Positions 54,558 through 64,000 of a stretch of 64,000 nt of DNA are shown here, piece by piece (positions within the stretch are counted from its first letter, which is position 1; every line of letters starts with the position of its first letter). The DNA comes from Mercurialis annua (lineage: Eukaryota; Streptophyta; Magnoliopsida; Malpighiales; Euphorbiaceae). The position numbers and the translations under genes are program-made. The stretch is from contig NC_065576.1 of assembly GCF_937616625.2 (NCBI RefSeq), positions 32,514,628-32,578,627 of the forward strand, in the 5' to 3' direction. Below the pieces are notes generated by a model. The model searched no databases. It was given only the letters and a program-made list of their open reading frames with translations, and was not told the origin of the DNA.

Positions 54558-56553
54558 TTTCGGGTCCCTTCAAAGTTACATCTCATTATGGTTATAAATA
54601 TTTCTTATCAATTGTGGATGATAAAACAAGATACACTTGGGTTTTTCTGTTAAAATTGAAGTCAGAATTTCAATTACATATTCAAAATTTTGTCTCTTAT
54701 GTTCAAACCCAATTTGATACTAAAGTCAAATGTATAAGAACAGACAATGGCCTGGAATTTAATATGCCTATCTTTTATAGTTCCAAAGGAATTATTAACC
54801 ACCCTCTTCCATTCTATCTAACCATAATTCAATTGAGCCTAGGCAATCTCACAGACAGAGATTTGCCCCATCTTTTCTCCAGAATTATCATTGTACTTCA
54901 AAAACTCCTTATAATTTCAAGCCTACTACTTCAACACCACATAGCCTTAATTCTGTTCTTTCTTATGACAGATTATCCCCAAAACACAAAACTTTTTCTG
55001 TTCAGATAACTACTACTTCTGAACCAAAATCCTTTCATGATGCTATCCAACATGATTCCTGGAAGTCTGCAATGCAGACTGAGTTATCTGCTTTACAGCA
55101 GAATGAAACTTGGATTCTCACATCCTTGCCTAAAGACAAAAAGGCCATAGGATGCAAGTGGGTGTACAAAATTAAGTACAACCCTGATGGTTCTGTTGAG
55201 AGGCACAAAGCTAGATTAGTTGCCAAAGGTTATACTCAACAGGCTGGGATTGATTATATGGATACTCTTTCACCAGTTGCTAAGATGGCTACTATCAGAG
55301 TTCTGTTATTTGTTGCTGCCTCTAAGAATTGGTTTTTACACCAACTTGATATCAACAATGCTTTCTTGCATGGTGACCTCCATGAAGAAATTTATATGCA
55401 GCTGCCACCTGGATTTGTTCCTTCTGTTCCAAATCAGGTCTGCAAGTTACAAAAATCCCTTTATGGTCTAAAGCAAGCTAGTAGAGAATGGAATATCAAG
55501 TTGACATCTGCTCTTCTTCAGTTTGGTTATTCTCAGGCTCATGCTGATTCCAGTTTGTTTACCAAAAATAATTCTACTTCATTCACTGCCCTTTTGGTGT
55601 ATGTTGATGACATCATTCTTACTGGTACTGATATGGCTGAAATACAGTCTGTTAAAGCTTTTCTTCATGATCAATTCAAGATCAAAGACATTGGTCCTCT
55701 CAAGTTCTTTTTTGGACTTGAAATAGCTCGTTCTTCAAAAGGCATCAATCTGTGCCAACGCAAGTATACTTTGGATTTACTGCAAGACACTGGTTTCTTG
55801 GGTTCAAAACCAGCATTAACTCCTATGGTTTCTGCAGTAGATTTGTCAAAAGATTCAGACATTCTCACTGATGTTTCAGCTTACAGAAGGTTAATTGGCA
55901 GGTTAATTTATCTCTGCTCTACCAGACCAGACATTGGTTTTGCTGTACAACAGCTTAGTCAGTTTATGGACAAACCTACTGCTATTCATCTTCAAGTAGT
56001 TCATCTCCTTCTTAGGTATCTTAAGGGTTCACCTGGTCAAGGCATCTTCTTTTCTGCTCATAATCCTTTGGTTCTTAAGGGTTTTTCAGATTCAGATTGG
56101 GCTTCTTGTTCTACAACAAGACGTTCTGTTACAGGCTACTGCATTTTTTTGGGTTCTTCTCTCGTTTCTTGGAAGTCCAAGAAGCAAGCAACTGTATCTC
56201 GGAGCTCTTCTGAAGCTGAGTATCGTGCATTGGCTACCACAGCTTGTGAAATACAGTGGCTTTCATATCTGTTAAAGGATTTACAGGTTTCTCATCCTCA
56301 GCCAGTTATGTTGTTCTGTGATAATCAGTCTGCTCTTCATATAGCTCACAACCCCGTTTTTCATGAACGTACAAAACACCTGGAAATTGATTGTCACATT
56401 GTTCGTCAGAAGATTCAATCCAAGCTACTGCATCTTCTACCAGTTTCTTCTCAGAATCAACTGGCAGATTTTTTGACAAAGCCTCTTACTCCACAAGTTT
56501 TTCATTCTTCCATATCCAAGCTGAGCATCCAAGACTTGTATGCTCCAGCTTGA
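54558..56553 (+). pseudogene. Partial integrase, intact RT and RNase H of element O
   Basis: Begins inside the integrase core (HYGYKYFLSIVDDKTRYTW, then KCIRTDNGLEF with the second Asp). A deletion with frame change near 54795 removes the rest of the core including the catalytic Glu. From 54799 the frame is open to 56553. [55 protein letters not shown], and YVDD at 55600-55611. RNase H: GFSDSDWASCSTTRRSVTGY, SSSEAEYRALATTACEIQWL, LFCDNQSALHIAHNPVFHER and DFLTKPLTPQVFHSSISKL. The RT and RNase H parts look functional, but no gag or protease precedes them in the same orientation. Confidence 0.85.
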
Positions 56554-56560
56554 GGGGGGC

Positions 56561-56758
56561 TATTAACAAACTACAGTTTTTCAGTTATTAGTTTTCTGTT
56601 ATTTGCTTACCAATGGCATGTTGCCACGTGTAATAATCAGTTAGCAGTGTGAGTAGCGTGAGTGTGTGAGCTGAATGTAACAACTTATGTATAAAAGCTG
56701 TTGTAATCTTCATTGGCAAATTAATGAAGAAGAATCTGTTTTTGCTCAATTCTTATTA
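56561..56758 (+). repeat. 3' LTR of element O
   Basis: 198 bp after the polypurine tract TTGAGGGGGGC (56550-56560). Contains TGTATAAAAGC as TATA box. Starts TATTAAC and ends TTCTTATTA, followed by GGCTA. Confidence 0.9.
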
Positions 56759-56763
56759 GGCTA

Positions 56764-57074
56764 GCCAAGGCCTGGCTAACAATTCCCGATTTTCATGTGC
56801 CGAAGTTATACACTTAATTTTTCCATAATCCCAGTCATATTCCAGTTTTGTGTGAGACTCGATTTTTACTTGCGGGTTTGAATTTTCTTTTTTATTATAT
56901 TTGTTTTTATATACGTGTATCCTATAAAGTCAATTCGAACTCGTATAAATCTAATATATAAACCAAATTTAGATAATACAAATTACACTCAAATCAAATC
57001 TATAACGAATTATATTTAAAAGAATCAAGTCCAATTCGTAAGAAAAAACATTAAGATGGAATAGTCCCGCTAAT
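56764..57074. other. Flank of element O, no gene seen
   Basis: Non-coding AT-rich DNA between the copia element and the plastid-like insert. Confidence 0.45.
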
Positions 57075-57535
57075 ATACCCAATGTGCCTGCTGCAATAAC
57101 TATGAATAGCTATCGACTCTCGGGAAAGGGTAGAAGAATGAGACCTATTATGGAACATACAATGCATTACTGACGTATGACCATTATTTTTCAATCGGGT
57201 TATTCTATCCCATCTCATGGCTAATTAAGTACTCACATTAAACCTAGTGTCCATGTGGTTAATTTGGCCAATAATGGGCCAAGGAATATTGAATGGGTAT
57301 TTCAGTCCTCTTTTCTATTATTTAAAAAAGTGAGCCACCAACGCCTTTGGCATCCAGGAGTCACGGACCGACTATAGAACCTTGTTCAAATAGTAAGCCG
57401 AATGCATTAGCTATCCGCTCTTAGGCTGGACAATAAGGGTCGGAGAAGGGAAATTACTCATTCTTAAAATTCAAACCAGCTTTCTTGGAACCAAAGAGTG
57501 CGCGGAAAAAGGGAGCTCTCCATTTCCGGTTAAAA
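57075..57535 (+). pseudogene. rpl23: Plastid-derived nuclear DNA (NUPT): rpl23 3' end plus a second inverted-repeat segment
   Basis: 57102-57230 translates to [20 protein letters not shown], then MHY-stop-RM and FQSGYSIP. These match the C-terminal end of plastid ribosomal protein L23 (large subunit, plastid ribosome) as I know it, with a stop in MHYRRM and a decayed end. A second block at about 57350-57535 (GGACAATAAGGGTCGGAGAAG, in two halves, and CAAAGAGTGCGCGGAAAAAG) resembles the plastid rRNA-operon tRNA intron/spacer region. Both sources lie in the plastid inverted repeat but are not adjacent there. Substitutions throughout indicate an old transfer. The second assignment is less sure. 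Confidence 0.55.
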
Positions 57536-57812
57536 TTATTAGAAGATTCGAATTTGATAGTTTCATATTTGAACTTGATAAATCTAGCTTCTTCAGGGGT
57601 TATTGCTTCTTTTGTAGCTCAATACATACACTCATTATGAGGTTTCATTAACTCTTAATTCATGTTGACTAGATCTTATTGTTGTGAGAATTTTTAATTC
57701 ATGAGTTGTAAACACAATCAAGTCCAACTTGGTGGGAAGTCAACCAAACCTAAAGCATAGACACGTGTACTCATACATAACTAGAAAGAGGGATTTTATA
57801 TTTATTAACTTA

Positions 57813-58412
57813 TGGATACCGAATCCTATCTTAAGTACTATGGAGCCGAGTCGCAGGAGAGCCACTCTCAGACGAAACCGGATTCCCGTCCAAAGGGCCA
57901 AGCCAGACGAAATCAACGACCAAATCCGTAGGATCTGCCTCGACTGGAATATGATATCATCCACAAGGATAAGACCGAATTCCCGGAGACTCAGACAAAG
58001 CGCGTCAACCTTGGATTCAGACAGATTGCTAGATCTGTGAATATTCTCGAGTATCTTTTCTATTTGGATATAAAGTCCAACTTAGAAAAACCTCTAACTG
58101 AGGAAGACGAGACTATTTAGAAAGATATTCCTAAATAGGACTCATGTCTGAATAAGGAATAATAGTCCTAATCAGGGTCAAATCCTACAAAATAGGATTC
58201 ACCTTCCTATTCCAACTCTACAAGGTATACAATCATCTACTATAAAAGGAGCTTGAGGTATGCCTAAACACACAACTACATTACATACTAAAAACGCTGC
58301 TCAAAACCTAAACTGACTTTAGCATCGGAGAGTTAATCGGACAACCACCGTCCAGTTAGCTTTTACCCAGTTTTGCAGGTTATGTCACCGGATCAGAAGC
58401 TAGACTCCATCA
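57813..58412 (+). repeat. 5' LTR of element Q
   Basis: Starts TGGATACCGAATCC and ends GACTCCATCA. TATAAAAG at 58241-58248 is followed by GAGCTTGAGGTATGCCTA, shared with element B. The start is confirmed by the repeat at 63955 (TGGATACTGAATCC). Confidence 0.85.
58241..58248 (+). promoter_or_regulatory. TATA box of element Q LTR
   Basis: TATAAAAG, same sequence and position as in the LTRs at 7959 and 35838. Confidence 0.6.
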
Positions 58413-58414
58413 AT

Positions 58415-58432
58415 TGGCGCTGTCTGTGGGAA
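58415..58432 (+). other. Primer-binding site of element Q
   Basis: TGGCGCTGTCTGTGGGAA, two bases after the LTR. It differs by one base from the site of element L. Confidence 0.85.
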
Positions 58433-58496
58433 AAGCTTAACAAACTTCGAACTTGAAGGGGATTTTCTGAACTCAAAACAAATTCTATAGAAAAGG

Positions 58497-60300
58497 ATGA
58501 CTTCTTACGGAACAAACCTGAAAGACAAGCAATTAATGCATCCCAAGACTCATCAACACACACCGGAGGTGATCACCATCACCGGAGATGGAACCCATAG
58601 CATTGCGGGAGGAGGTAACACCGGAGGAACGTCCTTCTTGCTTCCCAACTTTGGAGCTGGTCAAGAATAAGCGCCAGGCATGGCAATGCAGGAAATATAC
58701 AACGAAATTCTAACGAAATACTGGAAGTCGTCCAAACAAATCTGGACAGATTGAATAACGAGGCTAAGCGAACGAACGACAACCATGACGAGACCATGAA
58801 AATTATGAGGAAAAACTTTAGCCCATCTTCTGCCCGACGAAGGCATAAGACAGAAACACAAACCCAAGTTATCAAGAACCAACTAGAGGAAGAAACGAAG
58901 GAAGAAACGAACGAAGGAAGAAACGAGAGGAAAAACGAAGAAGAAGAAAGCCGAAAAAATCAGGAGTACAGAAAAGACAACTCTGAAGATAATTTAAGGG
59001 ATGCCGCCAGAAACGGATAGAATCAGGATGATGCCCGAAATGGGCTTAACTCTAAAAGAGTAGAACGAAGAGATAAAGAAAAAGAGGATGCACCACCAAA
59101 AAGCAAGAGACAAGAGAAAGATACAGGAAAAGCATAATCAAAGAAGAGAAACCAGGAAGAAGAAGGAGAGTCCTCGGAATCGCCCCAAAAAAGTAAAGTC
59201 ATATATGTCGCTGAGGAAGATTTGGAAGAAAAGACCGCCAAAGCGTTAAAAAAGCTGAAATCCGAAGAGCTGGACATAGACGACCTCAGGCTGAAGGGTT
59301 CGCCTCTGTCAGCTGAAATCTTTGAAGAAACAATTCCATACAATATGAAGTTTCCCACCTTGCCAACTTTCAACGGGGAAGGAGATCTGAGGGACCATAT
59401 GTCAAAATTTACCGCAACTATGGGTCTTTTAAGCGTCTTAGATGCAATCGTGTGTCGCGAATTCCCGACCACCCTCACAGGAACCGCTCAAAGATAGTAT
59501 AACAAACTCAAGGCAGGGTCGATCAAGAGCTTCGCCTCTCTATCGACGAAATTCCTCAACAGGTACCTTGCCAATATACCAGCAAAAACGACCACCAGCA
59601 TCCTGAAGTCGTGCATTCAGGAAGAGGGGGAAACGCTAAGAGGTTACATCGAACGATTCAACAAGCAAGCTATGAAGATAGACAATTTGAATGTCCATAT
59701 TGCAACGGAAGCATTGCGAGAAGGAACACGATTTGGGAAGCTGGTGGATAAATTGCTAGTAAACAAACCAACCACTTTCTCAAACTTGATGGGCATAGCC
59801 CAAAAATACTTCGAACTTGATGAAGGCCGCTGAGCTATTCAAGGAAAAGAGGCGCCAGGGAAGGAATCAAAGAAGAAACCAATAGAGATGTAAAAATCAA
59901 GATCGGAGGATAGACGGGCAAGCACTGAAGAAAGCAGGCGCTTCGCCCCCCCCCCCAAGGAAGGTACGAGCCAAGGTATGACCCCTGAGACGACAAACGT
60001 AATTACACACTGCTGAATACCAGTCAAACCAACGTCCTCATGTGGATCAATAAGAATGATAAAAATATGGTATGGCCACCCAAGATGAAAAATGAGATCA
60101 GAGATACCAGAAAATTCTGCAAATTTCATGATGAACACAGACACAAAACGGACGAGTGTAGAGATTTAAAAGTTAAGATAGAAAAAATGATAGGCGCAGG
60201 AGAGCTAAGGAAGTTCATAGCCCACAAAATAAAAAAGCAGTGATAAGGGAGAAAAGAGAAGTAGGGACGACAGGGAAAAAGAAAAGGAAGAAGAAAGGTC
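58497..60300 (+). pseudogene. gag of element Q
   Basis: Starts at ATG 58497 (MTSYGTNLKDKQLMHPKTHQ). A stop near 58668 and frame changes lead through an acidic/basic helical region (58751-59020). 59222-59497 holds the capsid core: LKGSPLSAEIFEETIPYNMK, FPTLPTFNGEGDLRDHMSKF and VCREFPTTLTGTAQR. It continues after one stop with FLNRYLANIPAKTTTSILK, GETLRGYIERFNKQAMKIDN and LVNKPTTFSNLMGIAQKYFE. 60040-60243: the knuckle-like KFCKFHDEHRHKTDECRDLK and FIAHKIKKQ. About five disruptions over 1.8 kb. Confidence 0.65.
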
Positions 60301-60382
60301 ATTCAAGATCCTGGGAATGATACATATGATCAATGGAGGAGAACATAGTAGTTCGACCATTAGAAGAAAATAGAGGAGAGAA

Positions 60383-60929
60383 GTGATGAACATCAGGGAG
60401 ACACACATGCCACCATTGATCTTCGACGTCGAGGATTATGAGCACGTGAAAGTGCCCGACAATGATGCTCTAGTGGTGACAACCATCATTGAAAACTGGA
60501 ACATGGAGCGAATCCTCATAGACGAAGGAAGTGCTGTGAACCTTAAGACAAACAATGCATACAAAATGCTAGGAAGGACCGCAGTAAGGCTGCGCCGAGT
60601 CCCGATTCCATTATCCAGACTCGGAGGGGCTTCTATCAATTCGCTTGGCGCTGTCTCTGGAGGTCATAATCGGCTCAAAAAGGGGAATCAACAAAAAAGT
60701 CATGTCCCTGTTTGACATAGTAGATATGGAGCTGACATACAATGCAATTCTTGGAAGACCCTTCCTCCATGATTTAGCTGCAGTCCCTAGCATAAGAGCA
60801 CTAGCGATGAAAGTACCAACAGAAAAAGGCGTATTGACATTAAGAGGAGATCAGAATATCGCCAAAAAATGCTACGACGAGTCCGTCGTAGATCTTCAAG
60901 AGAACAAACAGGAGAAGAAAGGAGATTAG
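60383..60929 (+). pseudogene. Protease of element Q
   Basis: VKVPDNDALVVTTIIENWNM, ERILIDEGSAVNLKTNNAYK (active site D-E-G-S, as in element H), RVPIPLSRLGGASINSLGAV. A frameshift near 60655 leads to VMSLFDIVDMELTYNAILGR, PFLHDLAAVPSIRALAMKVP and GDQNIAKKCYDESVVDLQE. It ends at TAG near 60927. No RT text follows. Confidence 0.7.
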
Positions 60930-61102
60930 TAGGAACTGGATAACCCATCCCTATTAAAGACTTTGTGTCATATCCGATGGTGTTATGATTATCTTTATTT
61001 TTTGTAAGCAGTCATTTATATTAATAAAACTTTAGTTTTCAAGTAACATGTGATTCATCAAATGCGGAAAAAAATGGAAATAGAAGGAGAACCGATCAAA
61101 AA

Positions 61103-61345
61103 TAGAGTTTAAATTAACTCAAAAAGGCGAAACGCCGAAAATCAGAGTTAGATTAACTCTCAAACAAGGCGAAACGCTAAAAATAGAGGTTAGATTAACT
61201 CTCAAATAAGGCGAAATGCCAACAACAAACAGAGTTTAAATTAACTTTAAAACAAAATGGGATAAAAATAAATAAGCAGAGTTTAGATTATCAGAAAAAT
61301 ACAAAGAACACTAAAATACAAAGAGTTTAGATTAACTCTTGGAAA
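61103..61345 (+). repeat. Tandem repeats in the spacer of element Q
   Basis: Four to five imperfect units of about 50 bp built from AGAGTTAGATTAACTCTCAA and AAGGCGAAACGCYAAAA. The AGATTAACT core is shared with element B (about 4950-5020). Confidence 0.7.
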
Positions 61346-61554
61346 TACAAAAGCATCGCCAACTATAAACAAACAAAATGAAGCAGCGGCGAACCAATGA
61401 AACCTGATTCGAACATAAGATGAAAAAATAAAACACACCAAGCATTCAAAAAGAAATAAACAGTAAAAAAATAAAGGAATTATATATTTTAAAAAGTACA
61501 AATTACAAATATGCACTACAGAAAATGGAAAAGGAAAAAAATAAAAGTCTATTT

Positions 61555-63433
61555 TCCTTGCGAACGATCTTTCGCCATCTTCTTCAGCAATCCTCGAGCT
61601 ATGGCTTGAGGATCCAATCCATTCACACCAGACAAATCGATATTTGGGTTCTGCTACAAATGTTTTCTCCCAATGGCAAGACGATACTCGCTTATCAAGG
61701 CGGAATAAAAGGCCTTCACGTCAAGAAGGCAAATGTGAAGTTTCTCCATTTCAGCCCTCAACTTATTCTGTTCCTCCCCGATATAGATATTCACCGTTAT
61801 CAATTCCTCGATCTCCCAAGTCAAATCATCAGTTTTCTTCTCGATAAGCTTGACCTGGCGATCATTAATGGCGTCCTGAGCCTTCAGCCTCAAAAGAAGC
61901 GAATCATACTCCTCCAGTGAAGCTTTCAGCTTCGCTTTCTTTGATTCGCACATTGCCGTCGATCGTTTAATACCAATATGGCTTGAAGAGCATGTCACAG
62001 AAAAACAAGATAAATAAATCAAAGAAAAAAATCAATATGAACAAATCAACAAAGAAAATCGGATAGCTAAAACCAAGTTCGACATAACTCACCAAAAAGC
62101 CGTGAAAATACGCAATATCCGACAGCTCATGACCAGGCTTGGAGGCGAACCAGGTAATGTCCTCGGGAATCAACAAGCTTCTAATATACTTGACCAGATT
62201 CCGAGGATTGAGTAAACTCGCAGGATCATGGCCCTCAACCCACTCCACCAATGTTGGAGTAGAAGACGAACTACCACTAAGATTTTCCCTTGAGAGGGAC
62301 ACCTCGTCAACCTGACGCCTCTTCCGAGAAGGCAAACCAGCAGGATCAGAACTCGGAGAAACTTCCTCCGAATCCAGTACAATGGCCTTATCAAGGTCTA
62401 CTACCTCCACCTCTTCCGTTGGCATCACCAGAGCTAGGGGGAATGGGGATAGCAGTCTCATTGTCCGCAGGCTCGCCATCACCAACGGCAATATCAACTT
62501 CTACCACAATGACTATTTCATCACCTTCTAACAAGACCGCCGCACCAGAAACTAAGGCAACTTGAGCTTCAGCCTTAGGCATCCGCTTATCAACATCTAT
62601 TATTGGCTCGCCCATCGGAACGCCCAAATCTATTTTGATACCGGAAACCAGATCGTCAGAAGAAGAAGAAGACATCCTACAAAAGAAACAAAAAAAAAAA
62701 CAAAATCAGAAATAAATACCTCCAATATACTCATAGTGAAGATCCGCCAAACCACGCGAAGGATCTTCCAAAGGAAGCCATCGACACCGAACATGACTAT
62801 TCACCAAAACTTCTAAAACAAGACGCTAGAATATACTATGGAATGATAGATCAAAAGCAAGGATCGACTCGAATAAGTTCAAAGGAGATGGATACTTCGA
62901 AAGGCGATAAATGGAAAAACCATCTGGGAAATGGAGAACGGAAAAATTGTGAGTAACTATGAAAAAACGCTTTCGCCAACCGTTCTCCAAACAGGGAAAA
63001 TAAATAGAGGAACAACCCTTACGGCCAATAGCAAAAACGAAACAGCTATCATATTTCCTTAACTCTACTAAATAATAAAAGACGTTAAGTGAATGGGATT
63101 GACCCTGAAGCCTACACACTTCGACAAAGGCAAGAAGTACTATAATAGTCGCAGGATGCAGCTCTCTCACGACGATTCTAAAATCTCTATATAACTCTAT
63201 CAAAAAAGGATCCAAGCGAAACCGAAGGCCAGAAGCAAGCTGTTTTTCGAATACTATAGCTCTACAAGGCGAACCGGGAGACCCGAAGGTAGGTCTCCCA
63301 TAACCAGAAAGCTTGACTCTATACTCAGCAGGAAATTATATTTGAAGTAGATATCATAAACTTCATCTTCGCTAAGGCAGGAATCGGTGATAGCCATTGA
63401 GGCATATTTCGTCTTCGCCCTTCTAGCCGCCAT
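61555..63433 (-). pseudogene. Antisense ORF of element Q (gypsy-transposon-type domain plus coiled coil)
   Basis: ATG at 63433 (MAARRAKTKYASMAITDSCL). A frameshift near 63335 leads to YRVKLSGYGRPTFGSPGSPC, VFEKQLASGLRFRLDPFLIE, YRDFRIVVRELHPATIIVLL and LENGWRKRFFIVTHNF, the most complete N-terminal domain among the decayed copies. The middle exon region is 62675-62095 (Ser-start MSSSSSDDLV, acidic; RKRRQVDEVSLSRENLSGSS; DITWFASKPGHELSDIAYFH). A donor TTG/GTGAGT at 62092 follows. The coiled coil is at 61967-61654 (KAKLKASLEEYDSLLLRLKA, KTDDLTWEIEELITV). After a TAG, the tail QNPNIDLSGVNGLDPQAIAR lies near 61650-61590. The tail is shared with element B. Confidence 0.6.
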
Positions 63434-63954
63434 TTTAAACAGGAAAAGGTATTATAAAAGATTGAATAAGGAAAAGGAAAATAACCCAGAAAATGAAGAA
63501 CACTAAGAACACCAAGAGGAAACTACCCAGAAAATGGAAAACGATGAAGCTTAGAACTGAAAAGCACGAAAAAACTGCTCAGAACAATGAAGTAAATACA
63601 ACCTAAAAGCCTTAATGTTAACTACAAGGATTACCTGGAAATTCAAGCTTGAAGAATAATGAATGGGGCAAAATCAGTGTTCAAAGAGCAATGCGATATC
63701 AAAGAGAAAAAATGGATATAATACACAACTAAACGGTTTAAGTATAAATTAGAGAAAGACATGAATAGACACTTGTCTTAAAATTAAAATACAAGAAAAA
63801 CCACAAACGACACGTGGCAGAGAGCGAAAAAATAAGAATCTTGCTGAAGAAGCAAAATGAATCGCCAAAACATGAAACAACTCGCCTCCAAAAGAGCTAA
63901 ACTTTTTCAAGGCATAAATACCAAGACTTTAGCTCACTCGCGGGGGACTAATGA

Positions 63955-64000
63955 TGGATACTGAATCCTATCTTAAATATTATGGAGCCGAGTCGCAGGA
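63955..64000 (+). repeat. Start of the 3' LTR of element Q (runs off the window)
   Basis: TGGATACTGAATCCTATCTT after the tract CGCGGGGGACTAATGA. 43 of the 46 bases match the 5' LTR. Confidence 0.85.

Larger units (their letters stand above)
52717..56758. mobile_element. Rearranged Ty1/copia (Ale/Retrofit-like) element O with inverted gag half
   Basis: Outer 5-bp duplication GGCTA (52712-52716 and 56759-56763). Order on the plus strand: first 26 bp of the LTR (+), gag (-), primer site (-), full LTR (-), full LTR (-), integrase part, RT and RNase H (+), polypurine tract, full LTR (+). The three full LTRs are each 198 bp and differ from one another at only 2-5 positions. The element is therefore young, and its halves point in opposite directions. 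The integrase has an internal deletion. Both gag and RT-RNase H remain open. Confidence 0.85.
57813..64000 (+). mobile_element. Tat/Retand-type element lacking RT, RNase H and integrase (element Q)
   Basis: A 600-bp 5' LTR (57813-58412), primer site, gag, protease, a tandem-repeat spacer, an antisense ORF, polypurine tract and the first 46 bp of the 3' LTR (from 63955). After the protease end (about 60929) the text goes straight to the post-integrase spacer. The whole of RT, dual RNase H and integrase (about 3 kb in relatives) is missing. Total length to the 3' LTR start is 6.1 kb. It resembles a non-autonomous family member that could be mobilised by full-length relatives, or a one-off deletion. 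Confidence 0.75.

Noticed and set aside
57729..58040. 103-codon ORF across the LTR start of element Q
   Set aside because: It spans the flank-LTR boundary and has no match to element proteins.

Overview
The window is nuclear DNA of a flowering plant, most likely a eudicot. It is AT-rich and packed with Ty3/gypsy and Ty1/copia LTR retrotransposons, LINE remnants and small foldback DNA transposons, and it contains a decayed plastid-DNA insert. I could not name the species. It reads as a nested retrotransposon graveyard. The only likely host gene is a small secreted-peptide ORF at 10.47-10.70 kb.

Layout: 0-3.07 kb, 3' end of a chromovirus-type gypsy element (Tekay/Del-like), inserted into the RNase H region of a Tat/Retand-type gypsy element whose 3' part continues to 8.1 kb. 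8.3-9.4 kb, LINE-type RNase H pseudogene. 10.5 kb, secreted-peptide ORF. 11.18-17.61 kb, a complete copia element with 488-bp LTRs, a TATAT target duplication and a leader splice site inside the LTR. 17.8-20.2 kb, AT-rich DNA with a foldback repeat. 20.24-28.3 kb, a 5'-truncated Tat element on the minus strand. 28.3-36.0 kb, a 5'-truncated Tat/Retand element on the plus strand that carries a MULE-like insertion. 36.3-37.0 kb, LINE remnant. 37.3-42.2 kb, two decayed minus-strand copia elements. 42.45-49.86 kb, a minus-strand Tat element with both 226-bp LTRs and a hAT-like MITE in its RT. 50-52.7 kb, AT-rich DNA with a foldback repeat. 52.7-56.8 kb, a young but rearranged copia element: gag inverted, two LTRs in tandem inside, perfect outer target duplication. 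57.1-57.5 kb, plastid-derived DNA. 57.8 kb to the end, a Tat/Retand element that keeps gag and protease but has lost RT, RNase H and integrase.

The recurring theme is that all five Tat-type elements carry an extra antisense, intron-containing ORF between integrase and the 3' LTR. Two architectures occur. One has a plant-mobile-domain-like N-terminus (20-28 kb element). The other has an N-terminus resembling the putative gypsy-type transposon domain (other four). Both end in coiled coils. The copy at 33.2-35.0 kb still reads open through three exons with consensus splice sites, although its sense-strand gag-pol is broken. Antisense ORFs in Tat-lineage elements are known in general. The new points here are the side-by-side occurrence, the conserved C-terminal tail in two copies and the preserved frame of one copy.
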